Source: Phycisphaerales bacterium (GTDB taxonomy: Bacteria > Planctomycetota > Phycisphaerae > Phycisphaerales > SM1A02). From it: 6,533 nucleotides of DNA. The DNA lies in assembly GCA_003520025.1 (NCBI GenBank), contig DOVP01000096.1, positions 2,778 to 9,310 on the forward strand, in the 5' to 3' direction. The position numbers were made by a program, and so were the translations under genes. Every line of letters begins with the position of its first letter. Positions within the stretch are counted from its first letter, which is position 1. Below are positions 5,951-6,533 of this stretch, in pieces. The notes beneath the pieces were generated by a model. The model was given only the letters and a program-made list of their open reading frames with translations, was not told the DNA's origin and did no database searches.

Positions 5951-6423
5951 CGTCGGCACGGTGGCATGTGGGAGGTGTTTCGAGAGCGCTGGCCGATGTG
6001 ACGGAGCGTCTTTGCAGCATTGTGGTGGGATGCTCGCAGGGTTCGGCGGCAAAGTCACAGGGGTGGGCGGTGGCGGATGGGTGCTCTCCAGAATGGTCGA
6101 ATCGTGATTTACCGGCTCAGGAGCGGCCCGCGATCGAAAGGGACCGAGATCGGCGACCGAGCGATCCGAGGTAGAGGTTGGGCGGAACTCGCCGCCATGA
6201 CCCCCATAATCGGCTCTGTGGCCCCCTGAGCGTCGCTTCTGGACAGCAGTTTGGTAACTCACGTCGGAGGGGTCACTTGGGATCAAAAAAACTTCTATTT
6301 CGACGTTGCAGGGGGCCTCGGCTCCTGTACATTGCTATGTGAACGCTTCGGATGCGGCTTCGAGAGAGGGCCCCCGAAGCAGGAGAAGAGCGGCGTGTCG
6401 GTCTGGAAACCGCGCGTCACAGC
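5951..6423. other. Long spacer without a recognisable gene
   Basis: Open frames here lack signal peptides, ribosome binding sites and recognisable motifs; the longest minus-strand one (start about 6286) merely runs into the relic tail and is Pro/Ser-rich low-complexity. The stretch holds a G-rich run on the plus strand (6060-6081). It also has an A/T-rich island (about 6283-6300) that stands out from the GC-rich surroundings and may belong to the promoter of the gene at 6438, and a 6-bp inverted repeat (GCTTCG 6357-6362, CGAAGC 6375-6380) in the probable leader of that gene. No tRNA or CRISPR pattern was seen. The left part may be the eroded body of the gene whose tail survives at 5796-5950. 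Confidence 0.5.
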
Positions 6424-6433
6424 GAGGAGAAGG
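6424..6433 (+). promoter_or_regulatory. Ribosome binding site of the truncated exported gene
   Basis: GAGGAGAAGG is a strong purine-rich site whose GAGGAG core ends 8 bases before the ATG at 6438. It favours that ATG over the next in-frame one at 6444. Confidence 0.7.
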
Positions 6434-6437
6434 CACG

Positions 6438-6533
6438 ATGCGTATGAAGATGATGTTGGCGGCAACTGCTGTGTTTGGACTCAGCGGCTTTGCCATGGGT
6501 GATGTGCTGTACAGCACAAGTTTCGAGAACACC
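6438..6533 (+). CDS. N-terminus of an exported protein, cut by the window edge
   Basis: Thirty-two codons are present. The protein starts MRMKMMLAATAVFGL and has a clear signal peptide: a basic n-region, a hydrophobic core and a cleavage site around SGFAMG. The mature protein would begin near DVLYSTSFENT. Short Phycisphaerae-type signal peptides followed by a 'DVLYS' start are, from memory, common on extracellular proteins with C-terminal sorting motifs, but the remainder lies outside the window, so no function is assigned. The frame is open to the last base. It is transcribed away from the hydrolase gene, across the spacer containing the relic tail. Confidence 0.75.
   Translation, partial: MRMKMMLAATAVFGLSGFAMGDVLYSTSFENT

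Noticed and set aside
6060..6081. G-rich run that might form a G-quadruplex
   Set aside because: Several G-runs are only two long, and such runs are expected in GC-rich DNA; no gene start lies close by.
5846..6286. A 146-residue minus-strand frame ending in a dockerin-like repeat, as an intact gene
   Set aside because: Its start is a TTG without a ribosome binding site, it has no signal peptide, most of it is low-complexity, and the tail is frameshifted; a relic is the better explanation.
6306..6333. TTGCAG-N16-TACATT as the promoter of the gene at 6438
   Set aside because: The matches to the -35 and -10 consensus are 3 and 4 of 6, no better than expected by chance in several hundred bases.

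Overview
The window looks like a piece of a Planctomycetota genome, most likely a Phycisphaerae-type bacterium. The DNA is GC-rich. Three intact exported proteins, and one decayed relic, end in the same tandem calcium-loop repeat of the form D-x-D/N-G-D-G...VDDLLA...AAWGPC. As I recall, this kind of C-terminus is called a 'GC-type dockerin' in planctomycete annotations. A typical Gram-negative outer-membrane barrel protein is also present. The taxonomic call is inference from protein style, not from a marker gene.

Layout from left to right. Positions 1-38 hold the possible first codons of a small basic protein on the minus strand. After a short divergent spacer with a hairpin come two tandem plus-strand paralogues (141-1361 and 1483-2712). 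Both are secreted astacin-family (M12A) zinc metalloproteases with a CARDB-like beta domain and the dockerin-like tail, and a terminator-like hairpin lies between them. Next on the same strand is an OprB-like carbohydrate porin (2859-4190) with a charged, proline-rich N-terminal extension. It converges, with only 6 bases between stop codons, on a minus-strand secreted alpha/beta-hydrolase or lipase-like protein (4197-5774) that also carries the dockerin-like tail. Just upstream of that gene, in the same orientation, lies a decayed dockerin tail (about 5796-5950) broken by a one-base frameshift and an internal deletion. A roughly 490-base stretch without a recognisable gene follows. The window ends in the first 32 codons of another exported protein (from 6438).

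Functionally this looks like an exported degradation set: two proteases and a probable esterase/lipase that release small products, and a porin that could take up small solutes. Cooperation is inferred from adjacency only. The shared tail on unrelated catalytic domains is the most system-like signal. It probably acts as a common surface-attachment or sorting module, and no receptor for it is visible here. The most useful specific observations are the relic tail, the missing terminal Gly-Pro-Cys in the hydrolase, and the unusual activation-related residues of the two astacins (Gln in place of the family Glu, plus a conserved pro-region Cys).
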